The position numbers and the translations under genes were made by a program. Under the pieces are notes generated by a model. The model was not told the DNA's origin and ran no database searches. It saw only the letters and a list, made by a program, of their open reading frames with translations. A DNA stretch of 64,000 bases from an uncultured Erythrobacter sp. (lineage in GTDB: Bacteria > Pseudomonadota > Alphaproteobacteria > Sphingomonadales > Sphingomonadaceae). Location of the stretch: positions 62,001 through 126,000 of the forward strand of contig CANMTU010000002.1 of NCBI GenBank assembly GCA_947501005.1, given 5' to 3'. Below, piece after piece: positions 51,734-59,473 of this stretch. Positions within the stretch are counted from its first letter, which is position 1. Each line of letters starts with the position of its first letter.

Positions 51734-52711
51734 TCAGGCTGCGTTGGCGATGCGCTGGTCGGCGCGGCGGAAGATGTGCAGCGGCACCCCGGCGGAGCGC
51801 AGCTTCTGGGCGAAGTTGGACTGGATGCCCGAGCCTTCGCAGACCACGGCTTCGACCGGGCGGAGATTGACGATCCGGTCGTTGCGGACGAACGCGGCGC
51901 GGTTGCCCTGGCTGCGATCGAGCTTGAACTGGACCACCTTGACGCCCCGGGACGCGGCCCACGCGGTTGCGATGGCGTCGCAGCCCTTCATCTGGGCGGT
52001 CGTGCAGAGGATCATTTCCGGGATGCGGGCCTTGATCTGGTCGAGGCGGTCCCAGAGGAGCTCGTGGTCGTGCCATTCGCTGCCGCCGGAGAACGCCACT
52101 ACCGGACCTTCGGGAGCGAACTGCTCGCGGCGCGTGCGGGCACGGCTCGCGAGATAGTCGCGCGCATCGATCATCGAGGCGGACAGCTTGTTCGAGACCC
52201 TGCTGCCCTTGACCGTGGAGAACGGACGCCCGGTTTCGACCCGGTAGATCTCGGCGGCGTGATCGCGCATGCATTCGAGAGCGGAGCGGACTCCTTCGAG
52301 CGTCTGGCAGAGCAGCTGCGTGTCCTCCAGTTCGTTGGCGTAGATCTCGCTCGGATCGAAGTTGCGGGCGAGTTCGCCGAGCTTCTTGGCGGCATCGTCC
52401 TCGCGGCCCTCGATACGCTTGGCGACCATGTGGAAGCTGTTGCAGAAGCCCCATGCGAGGTCGGCGGCGCAGTCCTCCATGCGGGTGTCGCGCAGGACAT
52501 CGAACATCGTGCGCATCATGAGGTCGACGGCCGCTTCGACACAGAAGGCGTCGGGCATGTCGGTCTTCTCGGGTTCGGCGATGACGGTCAGCTTGGCCAT
52601 TTCGTCGTGTTCGATGAAGCTCGAAGCATACTGGTCCGACGTGTCGTGACCTTCGGAGCGCGCTTCTTCGATGAAAGCGGCGAGAGCGGCGAAATCGGTG
52701 TACTTGGTCAT
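51734..52711 (-). CDS. DUF2493 (YspA/SLOG-type) protein with an N-terminal extension
   Basis: This 325-residue protein starts at ATG 52711. The C-terminal part (about 195-315) shows the DUF2493 SLOG fold: 'GPVVAFSGGSEWHDHELLWDRLDQI', 'KGCDAIATAWAASRGVKVVQFKLD', 'NRAAFVRNDRIVNL' and a final 'CEGSGIQSNFAQKLRSAGVPL'. SLOG domains bind nucleotide-derived ligands and occur in defence systems. The first 190 residues are helical and typical of plasmid-borne relatives. A leader element lies 66 bases upstream, and a strong terminator follows. Confidence 0.82.
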   Translation of the reverse strand: MTKYTDFAALAAFIEEARSEGHDTSDQYASSFIEHDEMAKLTVIAEPEKTDMPDAFCVEAAVDLMMRTMFDVLRDTRMEDCAADLAWGFCNSFHMVAKRIEGREDDAAKKLGELARNFDPSEIYANELEDTQLLCQTLEGVRSALECMRDHAAEIYRVETGRPFSTVKGSRVSNKLSASMIDARDYLASRARTRREQFAPEGPVVAFSGGSEWHDHELLWDRLDQIKARIPEMILCTTAQMKGCDAIATAWAASRGVKVVQFKLDRSQGNRAAFVRNDRIVNLRPVEAVVCEGSGIQSNFAQKLRSAGVPLHIFRRADQRIANAA

Positions 52712-52776
52712 AAAAGCCTCCAATGTCGTCCCCACCATTGGGAACCCCAAACCACCATCAGGCGGGAGGCGCGTAG

Positions 52777-52873
52777 TCAGGGACGGCCGAAGGCCGCCGG
52801 CTTGCCGGGGCGTGGCGGCTGTCTATTTTTCGGGGATACCCACGAAAAATCGATGGCCGGCGCGCATCCTTGA
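52777..52873 (-). ncRNA. Candidate structured leader element, copy C (divergent)
   Basis: It is bounded by TCAGGGA (52777-52783) and TCCTTGA (52867-52873), as in copies A and B, with internal TATTTTTCG/CGAAAAATC pairing in place of their central hairpin. It lies 65 bases upstream of the DUF2493 start. Confidence 0.45.
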
Positions 52874-53390
52874 CGAGGGCCGAAGCCTGATAGGTTTTGG
52901 CAGGTGTTCCTGTGTGTGTGGGAGAGAGGTTCCCGCCCCCGGCGCGGAGACGATCCGCCTGGCGGATCGCCCGCAGAGGGGTTAACAGCGGGAACTCCAC
53001 CGGTTTCGGTCCCCCCTCCCCTTTCCTGCGGCCGACAGGCCGTGTCGGAAAGCCCGCAAGCCGATCGTCACCCGCAGGGCCGAGACCCGTGGCACACGGG
53101 GCTCGGTGGAGCTTGGTAAGGAGGCCCGGGCGTAGCCAGGGCCGACGAACCTAGCGCAATAGAGCGCGGTCCCGCCTGCAAGGCGGGATACGGCCCATCC
53201 CTTCCAGCATCAACTCGCTTTTCTGATGATCCTGCTTGTCCGGCTCTTGCACCGAGAAGCCAATTCCCGCGCGGACGCGCGGGGGCCGATCAATAGAACG
53301 AAGGAAGGGCCTACAACGACTCGCGCTGGCAGCTTCCGCCCCCTTTCGGACCTTCGCGCGAGGGTAGACCGAAGCGGCTGCTCGTCTCGT
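52874..53390. other. Gap without a recognised gene, between leader copy C and the retron RT
   Basis: The 517 bases contain GC-rich hairpins, including CCCGCCTGCAAGGCGGG (about 53172-53188), and the CCCCCCTCCCCTTTC tract near 53010. No frame has a good start plus coherent protein. Confidence 0.45.
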
Positions 53391-54281
53391 TCAGGGTTGC
53401 CCCTCCTCGATCTCGCGGCTGTTGTGCATCGCGACCTGCTTAATCTGCCCGTCTAAGCCCGCTAGTCGGCCTTTCAGAACCTGCTCCTCACCGGTCCCGG
53501 CAAGCATGTCTTGACGAGCGACGCGCCGCTTCAGGTGCTGCCGATGCGGGACGGAAAGCTGATCACCATTGACGATCACACCGGTGATCTCGGCGGGTCG
53601 GTCGATGAACGACTTTTCCTTGTGGTAGCGTAGACCGTAACCGTGGATCATGTTTTTGATGAGCCAGATGTCCGACGACGGCACCTTCGTTCCTGAGATC
53701 GTCACGTCGTCGATGTAGACAGTCATGACGTAGTTTCGTTCACGGCAGAACGAGTCTAGCTTCGCCCACAGGTCGTAATAGGCGAAGTATGCCATGATCG
53801 GGCTTAGCGGACTGCCTGTGGGAAGCCTGCCTTGAAAGGTCGACAGAGACGTGAGGATCGACGCCACGTCCGTGCGGCACTTCATGATCGTCTTGAAAAA
53901 CCAAAACACACGACGTGATGGGGTGCTCGGGAAAAACTTCTTAATGTCGAGGCAACGAACGACGCGATTGTTGAGATGGGAAGCTGCGTTCGTGACGTAG
54001 CAGCGCCCCTTGACGGGACAGAAAAGGAAGTCCGGCGGATCGATCGCTGCGAGGAACTTGGCGATCTTCGCCTGCACGGCTTTCAGCGGAGCAGCTGGGT
54101 TCTCGACGTGCCGTTTGCCGCCACCCTTCTTCTCTATATCAAATTCGTGGTAGTCGTCCGCCCCCACAATCAAGGTCGTAAGCGCATTGTCCGTGAGACC
54201 GAGCACTTGAGCTAATTTCGCCGGGCTGCTTACCTTGAACAGCCTCGACTGATTAAGCGGAATAGACTTCCTATTCTGCAT
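53391..54281 (-). CDS. Retron-type reverse transcriptase
   Basis: This 296-residue RT carries the retron marks: NAxxH in the X region (NAASH, residues 98-102), RT motifs 'RCLDIKKFFPS', 'LPTGSPLSP' (153-161), the catalytic YIDD (189-192), and an ITG in place of VTG in the Y region (ITGVIVN, about 232-238). The N-terminal 'KRHVENPAAPLKAVQ' and C-terminal basic helices are typical. Retron RTs make msDNA from a nearby ncRNA and act in phage defence. It overlaps an XRE-type HTH gene by 11 bases. Full length for the class. Confidence 0.88.
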   Translation of the reverse strand: MQNRKSIPLNQSRLFKVSSPAKLAQVLGLTDNALTTLIVGADDYHEFDIEKKGGGKRHVENPAAPLKAVQAKIAKFLAAIDPPDFLFCPVKGRCYVTNAASHLNNRVVRCLDIKKFFPSTPSRRVFWFFKTIMKCRTDVASILTSLSTFQGRLPTGSPLSPIMAYFAYYDLWAKLDSFCRERNYVMTVYIDDVTISGTKVPSSDIWLIKNMIHGYGLRYHKEKSFIDRPAEITGVIVNGDQLSVPHRQHLKRRVARQDMLAGTGEEQVLKGRLAGLDGQIKQVAMHNSREIEEGQP

Positions 54282-54576
54282 GTGCCCGCCCAGCGCGGGC
54301 TTCGAGAAATTGCATTAGAGCGAGCACCTTCCCGGCAACGAACGTGCGAGTGGTGTCCCATGAACCACCACGCGCCAACGATTCCGAGAAGAACATGATC
54401 GAGGAAACGGGAATGTCGAATTCCCTGGAGTATTTCTCGATCACTTCGAGTGTCGGCGTCTTGGTGCCCCGTTCGATCTCCGAGATGTAGGAGGTAGAGA
54501 CGCCAACACGCTCAGCAGCTTCTTTCTGCTTTAGGTCATGGTAGACCCGAATAAGCCTTAAGGCTTCGCCTAGCAT
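54271..54576 (-). CDS. XRE-family HTH protein, retron partner
   Basis: This 101-residue protein starts at ATG 54576. Residues 5-60 form an XRE helix-turn-helix ('LKQKEAAERVGVSTSYISEIERGTKTPTLEVIEKYSREFDIP'). A short tail includes 'SESLARGGSWDTTRTFVAGKVLALMQFLEAR'. It overlaps the RT gene, so the two are co-expressed. In HTH-associated retrons such a protein is a candidate effector or regulator. Confidence 0.85.
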   Translation of the reverse strand: MLGEALRLIRVYHDLKQKEAAERVGVSTSYISEIERGTKTPTLEVIEKYSREFDIPVSSIMFFSESLARGGSWDTTRTFVAGKVLALMQFLEARAGRAHAE

Positions 54577-54613
54577 GTGTTTGCCTTTCTATAACGTAAT
54601 ACAGGGTGGCGGT

Positions 54614-54787
54614 TTACTCCCGGAAGAACCTGGTGACTGCCAGCGCGAGACTGAGGATCTGTGCAATCCACCGCCCGATAGCGAACACCGTCTTCAAAGT
54701 CCGCGGACGGATGAGGGGCTTCGCCCAACGCCGCCGCTTACTCAGTTTCTTCCGCCTACATTCCTCGTTCAGATCCAACTGTGACAT
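54614..54787 (-). CDS. Small basic membrane protein upstream of the retron genes
   Basis: ATG 54787 follows GGAAACCAAACC and gives 57 residues: a basic N-terminal half (ECRRKKLSKRRRWAK) and one membrane helix (about 30-52, 'TVFAIGRWIAQILSLALAVTRFF'). It lies 37 bases before the XRE gene. A role as a toxin of the system is possible but not shown. Confidence 0.5.
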   Translation of the reverse strand: MSQLDLNEECRRKKLSKRRRWAKPLIRPRTLKTVFAIGRWIAQILSLALAVTRFFRE

Positions 54788-54823
54788 TGGTTTGGTTTCC
54801 TTCTTCGCCACCCGCACAGCCAA

Positions 54824-55140
54824 TCTGTGAGAGCGCCGTCCTGGCTCGGAAGGATGGGGGAGGAACGCGTTACCCTGATCACCTGAGCGGGTCCCGGCCG
54901 TCCGGGGCCCGCTCCGCGCCGCTGCCGTGAGCCCACGACCGCAGCCATTTGGTAGAAGGCCCGAAGCCTTCCTGGAGGGAAACCCTCAGTGAATGACGAC
55001 TTATCCCCTTTGTTGCCTGAACAATTGTAGGATTGCTCAATCCGCGATTCGGCGCAAGCCTTTTAATCCGCTCCCAGCGGATTTATCCCTCTTGGCAGCG
55101 AAGTGCGACATCTCTGCATCAATCCTGCTGTTGAGCTTAA
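54824..55140 (-). ncRNA. Candidate retron msr-msd/non-coding region
   Basis: No ORF is supported here. Several hairpins are packed together: GAGCGGG/CCCGCTC (54886-54915, with inner CCGG pairs), GCTGC/GCAGC with inner CGTG/CACG (54922-54946), an AAGGC/GCCTT hairpin at about 54958-54973, and AATCCGC/GCGGATT at 55066-55084. Placement upstream of a retron RT operon fits msr-msd. I could not identify the a1/a2 repeats or branching G. Confidence 0.4.
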
Positions 55141-55362
55141 TCGTCAGCGGTCGGCGTGCACGCGTGTAGGTCAGCTCTCCACCCAATTTCCGACATGGAG
55201 ACGTCACCCAGACCGCTGCAAGTCATGTTGGATGCCACCGTCAGCGAAACCTTGACAGGCAATATTCAAGTGCGGTCGATCTCCACCGGGTCTTCGCGAT
55301 TGTTTCGAAAGTTGGGAGCAGTCGATCAAGGCCGGTCGTGGTCTTCGCGCCGTTCCTGGCGA

Positions 55363-55629
55363 TCAGGCCGCCAGCATGATGCTGGTGGCGATCGCGGCGC
55401 GCTGCGCTTCGAGCGTGCGCAGGTGGTGGATGTAGATCGGACCAAAGGCGAGCTGCTCGGCGAGGTGGTGATCCTCCATGCAGATCTCGCGCTGGGTCTG
55501 GGGATCGAGCGCATCGAAGTCGAGTGCGTCGATGAACCGGTCGCGCTGGTCGGCGTAGCGGCCGAGCTCGGCGAGAATGCGGTTGGCGCGATCGGAATCG
55601 CGGGTGGCGAAGGGGTCGAGATGCGTCAT
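55363..55629 (-). CDS. Small helical protein, unknown
   Basis: This 88-residue protein starts at ATG 55629 (CAGGAGCATCGCC site). It is mainly helical: 'ANRILAELGRYADQRDRFIDALDFDALDPQTQREICMEDHHLAEQL' and 'HLRTLEAQRAAIATSIMLAA'. It follows ssb in the same direction beyond a terminator. Unknown. The 222 bases 55141-55362 show no gene. Confidence 0.6.
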   Translation of the reverse strand: MTHLDPFATRDSDRANRILAELGRYADQRDRFIDALDFDALDPQTQREICMEDHHLAEQLAFGPIYIHHLRTLEAQRAAIATSIMLAA

Positions 55630-55651
55630 GGCGATGCTCCTGAAAGAGAAA

Positions 55652-55673
55652 GGGCGGCGCCGTGGCGCCGCCC
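55652..55673 (-). terminator. Intrinsic terminator of ssb
   Basis: GGGCGGCGCC pairs with GGCGCCGCCC around GT. On the minus strand TTTCTCTTT follows. It is 9 bases past the ssb stop and before the start of the next gene. Confidence 0.8.
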
Positions 55674-55682
55674 GTCCGGAGG

Positions 55683-56015
55683 TCAGTGGAACCCGATGCG
55701 GTCGGCGATGACCTCGCAGCCGTACCGGTCGTTGCCGTCGGCATCCTGCCAGCGGGTGTAGTGAAGCCGCCCTTCGACAGAGACGAGATCGCCCTTCGCG
55801 CGGTTGTTCGCGACCGCGTTGGCGAGGCCGTTGAAGCAGGTGACCTTGTGGAACTCGGTCTCCTTGGCGGTGTAACCGCTCTCGTCCTTGTAGGTCTTGC
55901 CGTCCTTGAGCTTGGGCCGATCGGTAGCGACCGATAGGGTGACGATGGTGGTGTTGCCGGCGCTGCGGCTCTCGGGATCGCGGCTGAGGCGACCGACCAG
56001 ATTCACGACGTTCAT
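55683..56015 (-). CDS. ssb: Single-stranded DNA-binding protein, short form
   Basis: This 110-residue OB-fold protein has SSB landmarks: 'MNVVNLVGRLSRDPESR', 'VTLSVATDRP', 'ETEFHKVTCFNGLANAVANN..KGDLVSVEGRLHYTRWQD'. It ends directly after the OB fold and lacks the long linker and acidic tip through which chromosomal SSB recruits partners. It likely coats transferred or replicating plasmid DNA. ATG 56015 has an AAGGAGAACCCGC site. A large palindrome lies upstream. Confidence 0.9.
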   Translation of the reverse strand: MNVVNLVGRLSRDPESRSAGNTTIVTLSVATDRPKLKDGKTYKDESGYTAKETEFHKVTCFNGLANAVANNRAKGDLVSVEGRLHYTRWQDADGNDRYGCEVIADRIGFH

Positions 56016-56046
56016 GCGGGTTCTCCTTGGCTCGTCCGACGGATCG

Positions 56047-56220
56047 TCCGCCGGGTGTCACCTGGGAGCGGGCCGGTGCGGGCAGCTGCACCGGAGCGTC
56101 AGCGGAGGGGAACCGCTTTCGCGAGGGGTGGAGCGGGCAGCCGCGAAGCGGCAACACGGCCCTCGCGAAAGCGGTTGCGGCTGCTCGGGCCGGACCGCAG
56201 GTGACATGGAACCCGGCGGA
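56047..56220. repeat. Large nested palindrome upstream of ssb
   Basis: Outer arms TCCGCCGGGT + GTCACCTG (56047-56064) match the complement of 56198-56220 with a 5-bp insert. Inner arms AACCGCTTTCGCGAGGG (56111-56127) and CCCTCGCGAAAGCGGTT (56160-56176) match perfectly over 17 bp. A smaller GCCGCGAAGCGGC hairpin sits at the centre. It could form a cruciform or be a single-strand origin-like site. The rest of 56016-56482 shows no gene. Confidence 0.7.
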
Positions 56221-56482
56221 TGGTCCGTTTGGGCGTGCCTCGGGATCGGAGACCCGCATGTCGTGGACCGATCAGGACGGTTGCGCGCGGTCCCTGGGTG
56301 GTGTCCCGCCTGCTGCTGCATGACGGTGCCACCCAGCGCCGCTGATGGTTTGCAGGACGCTCCTATGAGGGCGAGAGCGGTCCTCTGGGGACCGGCTACG
56401 GGATCCTGCTACGGTCCTCGCTTGGGCGTGAGCTGCGGAAGGGCGATGTGCTGCAGTGGGCGCGCGCATCCGCTGTGCGGGG

Positions 56483-56881
56483 TCAGTCCCGGTCGACGGC
56501 GGCTGCGCCAACCAGCGCGTCGATCACCGTGTTCGTGAACCGTGGCGGCAGACGGCCGGCGATATAGCCCGCGTCCTTGGTCAGGGGCCGTATGTCGAAG
56601 CCCGGCCAGGTGAAGCGGTTGAACTCGCTCACCACGATGCTGCTGCCGGGGGCGACGCCCGCGGCGGAAGCAACGGGCGCCGGGAGCAGGAGCGTGCCCG
56701 CCCTGCCCTCTCCCTTGGTCGTGATCGCGGCGACGCGGTACATGCGGCCCTCGACACCGGCGACGACCACGAAGCGTTCCTTCACGCCTTCGTCGCGCCC
56801 ACGCGCCGCCTCCTCTGCGAAGAGGTAGACATAGCGCAGGACATGACCAGCTTTTGGACGGTCAGTCGTTCCACTGGTCAT
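56483..56881 (-). CDS. PemK-like growth inhibitor (toxin-like)
   Basis: This 132-residue protein has 'AGHVLRYVYLFAEEAARGRDEGVKERFVVVAGV', then 'YRVAAITTKGEG...LLPAPVA', 'SSIVVSEFNRFTWPGFDIRPL', and 'GYIAGRLPPRFTNTVID'. This is the layout of plasmid-borne PemK/MazF-related proteins in alphaproteobacteria. RNase activity is inferred from family. Its start overlaps the end of the antitoxin-like gene by 20 bases. Confidence 0.65.
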   Translation of the reverse strand: MTSGTTDRPKAGHVLRYVYLFAEEAARGRDEGVKERFVVVAGVEGRMYRVAAITTKGEGRAGTLLLPAPVASAAGVAPGSSIVVSEFNRFTWPGFDIRPLTKDAGYIAGRLPPRFTNTVIDALVGAAAVDRD

Positions 56882-57170
56882 TGGCGAGCTCGTCGGCGGT
56901 GGGGCGCGAGGCTTCGAAGACGGCGCGGTCCTCTTCGCTCATGGCGTCAGTCCGGACGGCTTCGATGCTCATGGCGTCGAGCAAACGGCCCGCGGCGATA
57001 TCTTCGAGGTGGCGGAAATAGCCAATTTCGGCGATGATGTGCCGCTCGCGACCGTGGCTGGTCAGGACCACCGGAGTGCGCGTCGACAGGTCGAGGAACT
57101 CGCCGGTGTTGTTGTGGAAGCGCGTCAGGGGGACGCGTTGATGAGATTCGACGGGGCGAGCGTTCGGCAT
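56862..57170 (-). CDS. Phd/YefM-like antitoxin
   Basis: This 102-residue protein has a Phd-type N-terminal DNA-binding part ('HQRVPLTRFHNNTGEFLDLSTRTPVVLTSHGRERHIIAEIGYFRHLE') and an acidic, flexible C-terminal half. It overlaps the PemK-like toxin and lies 31 bases downstream of a 17-bp palindrome that is a likely operator. Together they form a toxin-antitoxin module. Confidence 0.75.
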   Translation of the reverse strand: MPNARPVESHQRVPLTRFHNNTGEFLDLSTRTPVVLTSHGRERHIIAEIGYFRHLEDIAAGRLLDAMSIEAVRTDAMSEEDRAVFEASRPTADELANDQWND

Positions 57171-57201
57171 GTGCGATCCTTGTCGGATGAAAATAGCAAT
57201 T

Positions 57202-57218
57202 CTTGCCAGAATGGCAAG
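57202..57218. promoter_or_regulatory. Operator-like palindrome of the Phd/PemK-like module
   Basis: CTTGCCA-GAA-TGGCAAG is a perfect 7+7 inverted repeat 31 bases upstream of the antitoxin ATG, as expected for autoregulation. Confidence 0.6.
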
Positions 57219-57431
57219 ATCGCTGACTTTGATCGGATGGTGATCGCGGCAAGAGGCCGTAAGGTCAGCAGCTCGGATGCCCCCGCCATCGTATCCCTTA
57301 AAAAAGCCCGCAAAAAGTCAGCTACACGAAAGCTAGTTTATCCAGTTGGCGGTGATTAGGCGCTTCTGATCAAGATCCGCCGGCCAGCTTCCCACCCAAG
57401 AGTTCCATTTCGGCTGTCGCCGCACAGAACG

Positions 57432-57935
57432 TCAGGAAGTATTCCACGAGCGGCCATCGCGCGGAAGCCGACGATCGGGGTCGATCACCGAAAGCACGGG
57501 CTCCATAGGCGCGTTCCACGCCCAAAGAACCAAACACGCTCCGCCGTTGATTTGCGAGCGGTAGAGCAGGCCGTGATAGCCCTTACTTTGTAGGATGTCA
57601 GCGATTGGCCAGCTTGGCGGTTCTTGTTTTTGGCCTGCGGTTAAGCGCCAGGGATTGGATTCAATCGCATCATTGATGCCGAACATTGCGCGGATATCCT
57701 CGTCCTGGATATCAGCCAGACGCGCGTTGGTCAGCCGGTACTCGACGGCCAAGACCGGCTTAAAGGTCGTGCGCTGCTGATATTCCACGATGGCGGTGAT
57801 GACGTCGGCGGCCAAGTAGATTGCCGGCGTGCCTGCTCGATTCCAGCGACCACCTCGTAGCGCAGCGCCCTCCCCGCTAAGCGGCGCGAACGACCAGCGC
57901 GGGCTGAGCGCCCGGTAAAAGGTTTCGGTTGTCAT
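57432..57935 (-). CDS. RES-domain toxin (NAD+-degrading type)
   Basis: This 167-residue protein begins 'FYRALSPRWSFAPLSGEGAALRGGRWNRAGTPAIYLAAD' and continues 'AIVEYQQRT', with the R-E-S-type residues Arg, Glu and Ser of RES toxins (R in YRA and GGRWN, E in VEYQ, C-terminal Ser near 'LLYRSQING'). RES toxins deplete NAD+. An Xre-type antitoxin gene lies 11 bases upstream in the same direction. Confidence 0.85.
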   Translation of the reverse strand: MTTETFYRALSPRWSFAPLSGEGAALRGGRWNRAGTPAIYLAADVITAIVEYQQRTTFKPVLAVEYRLTNARLADIQDEDIRAMFGINDAIESNPWRLTAGQKQEPPSWPIADILQSKGYHGLLYRSQINGGACLVLWAWNAPMEPVLSVIDPDRRLPRDGRSWNTS

Positions 57936-57946
57936 GGCGATGGAGT

Positions 57947-58300
57947 TTAGGCGTAGACGCCGTTAAGGACGTCCTCGAGATGCATTAGCACGATGTGAGC
58001 GTTGCCGTCGCGGACATGCTGCTCGGCGGTCTTGACCCCCATCGAGATGATGGGCGTGAATTTGAACCAGACGATGGCGTCATGCTCGTTCTGGGTCATC
58101 TCGGTGGCGGTAGCAAGGATCTGCACGATCGGCTGAAGCGCTGCGCGGGCCTTCGGTCCGAGCGGCTTGGCGGCGAGCGTGTTGCGACCGATGCCGGCGA
58201 GGGCGGCAAGATCGCTCATCGTCAACTTCAGTTTGCGCGCAAGAGCGGGGGCATCAATCTCGCCCCCTTCGAGCACATCGGGTAAAACCTTGGTCAGCAT
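57947..58300 (-). CDS. Xre/MbcA/ParS-type antitoxin
   Basis: This 117-residue protein starts at ATG 58300 (AAAGGTGCGCC site); the frame is open to 58357. It has an XRE-like N-terminus ('APALARKLKLTMSDLAALAGIGRNTLAAKP') and a C-terminal toxin-binding domain ('VKTAEQHVRDGNAHIVLMHLEDVLNGVYA'), the plan of RES-partner antitoxins. It should bind the RES toxin and repress the operon. Confidence 0.82.
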   Translation of the reverse strand: MLTKVLPDVLEGGEIDAPALARKLKLTMSDLAALAGIGRNTLAAKPLGPKARAALQPIVQILATATEMTQNEHDAIVWFKFTPIISMGVKTAEQHVRDGNAHIVLMHLEDVLNGVYA

Positions 58301-58404
58301 GGCGCACCTTTCGAGCACAAAATAGGGCAGACCTTGCACGATTTCAAGTCCGATCATGGTCGGCTTTCTTCATTGAAGGCGCAAAACCGTGGCGGCAAAG
58401 AAAA

Positions 58405-58437
58405 GGGGTCCGTCCCCGGGGAGGAATGACGGACCCC
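58405..58437 (-). terminator. Intrinsic terminator of the DUF736 gene
   Basis: GGGGTCCGTC pairs with GACGGACCCC around a 13-base loop. TTTTCTTT follows on the minus strand. Confidence 0.8.
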
Positions 58438-58488
58438 GAAGGGCGCAGGCGGGCGGGGAGCGGTTCCGCCTGCGCGTGGGTGGTGGCG

Positions 58489-58938
58489 TCAGCTGGCGAA
58501 TTCGGCGGTGGATTCGCCGAGGCCGTCGACCGTCTCGCCCGGCGTGTCGCTGGTGGTGTCGGTGTCGAAGGGTGAAGCGTCCTCGTCCTTGTTCGCCATC
58601 TGGGCGCTGACGTCGCGGCGGCGGGTCGGGCGCGACCAGACCACGTTGTAGCTGCCGTCGTCCTGCATGAAGGCCGAAACCTGCAACGGCGCGGAGAGCG
58701 ACGGGTCATCGATGCGGCCATTGAGGAACGCTTCGCCGGTGTTGTTCGAATGGAGTTCGAACAGCGCGCCGACCTGCACGTAGGAGCCGTCCGGCGCCTT
58801 GGCGTGGACCTCGAAGCGGGGCGCCTTGGGATTGTCGCTGCGGACCGGCTTCAACGCGATCGCCATCACCACGGCGAGGGTCGAAATGCGGCCCATGTAG
58901 ACGCCGCTCTTGTTCTGCTTGATGGAACCGATGTTCAT
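58489..58938 (-). CDS. DUF736-family protein
   Basis: This 149-residue protein has the DUF736 pattern: 'MNIGSIKQNKSGVYMGRISTLAVVMAIALKPV', 'APRFEVHAKAPDGSYVQVGALFE', 'GEAFLNGRIDDPSLSAPLQVSAF', and 'YNVVWSRP'. These small beta proteins are a staple of sphingomonad and rhizobial conjugative elements, often near ssb; their role is unknown. An acidic, disordered tail of ~35 residues is added. The start has AGGAGATTTCCC before ATG. Confidence 0.88.
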   Translation of the reverse strand: MNIGSIKQNKSGVYMGRISTLAVVMAIALKPVRSDNPKAPRFEVHAKAPDGSYVQVGALFELHSNNTGEAFLNGRIDDPSLSAPLQVSAFMQDDGSYNVVWSRPTRRRDVSAQMANKDEDASPFDTDTTSDTPGETVDGLGESTAEFAS

Positions 58939-59007
58939 GGGAAATCTCCTGAGGTTGTTCGTCTCGGACCCCTTGTCCTCGACACCTCTCTCAAGCCCAC
59001 TCCTCTC

Positions 59008-59060
59008 CTCGGCCCTTTCGGGGCCGAGCAGGGCGCGCCCAATTTCTTCGGGGCGCGCCC
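59008..59060 (-). other. Two tandem strong hairpins
   Basis: CTCGGCCC/GGGCCGAG (59008-59028) and GGGCGCGCCC twice, self-complementary (59031-59040, 59051-59060, loop AATTTCTTCG). They lie past the end of the frameshifted gene and upstream of DUF736, so termination or leader control is possible. Confidence 0.5.
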
Positions 59061-59166
59061 GTCCGGTGCCTGCGCGTCTCGCGCGGCACTCGGGTCCGCC
59101 TTGGGGGTTTCAGAGGCTTGGGATCGCCAGGAGAGCGATCAAAAAGGGAGCCGAAGCCCCCTTCGC

Positions 59167-59420
59167 TTATGGGACCGCCGCGGTGTATCCGCCGATCGAA
59201 CCGGCGATGACGCTGAGCGAGATCGAAACCACCAGCAGACACCGGAGCGTGCCTATGTCCTTGCGCATGGACTGCAGTTCCGCAACCAGGCTGGCATTGG
59301 CTTCGCTGATCTTCACCGCGATGTGTCCTTCCAGGCTTTCAACGACCTTCTGGGCGTCGTCCGCGCCGATCTTAGCAGATCGCGAGCCACGCGGAAAAAG
59401 TCGATTGGCATGTTCGTCAT
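59167..59420 (-). pseudogene. Coiled-coil plus TM protein (DUF1640/CCDC90-like) with a one-base frameshift
   Basis: ATG 59420 follows AAGGAGGTTATC, an excellent start, and encodes MTNMPIDFFRVARDLL before the frame fails. One added base in the AA run (about 59371-59372) restores 'IGADDAQKVVESLEGHIAVKISEANASLVAELQSMRKDIGTLRCLL'. A membrane helix and the stop at 59167 follow. That plan (short N-terminus, coiled coil, C-terminal membrane helix) is that of DUF1640-like proteins. Single-base loss, possibly read error. Confidence 0.65.
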
Positions 59421-59473
59421 GATAACCTCCTTGAGCTGACGAGGGTTCCGGCAGGACACGAGCGCGAAGGAGG

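Noticed and set aside
51599..52873. 424-codon frame antisense to the DUF2493 gene
   Set aside because: It runs through a terminator and a leader-like element and lacks a family match.
57237..57359. 40-codon + strand frame near the Phd-like operator
   Set aside because: Basic C-terminal peptide could be real, but there is no clear ribosome site and it overlaps the promoter region.
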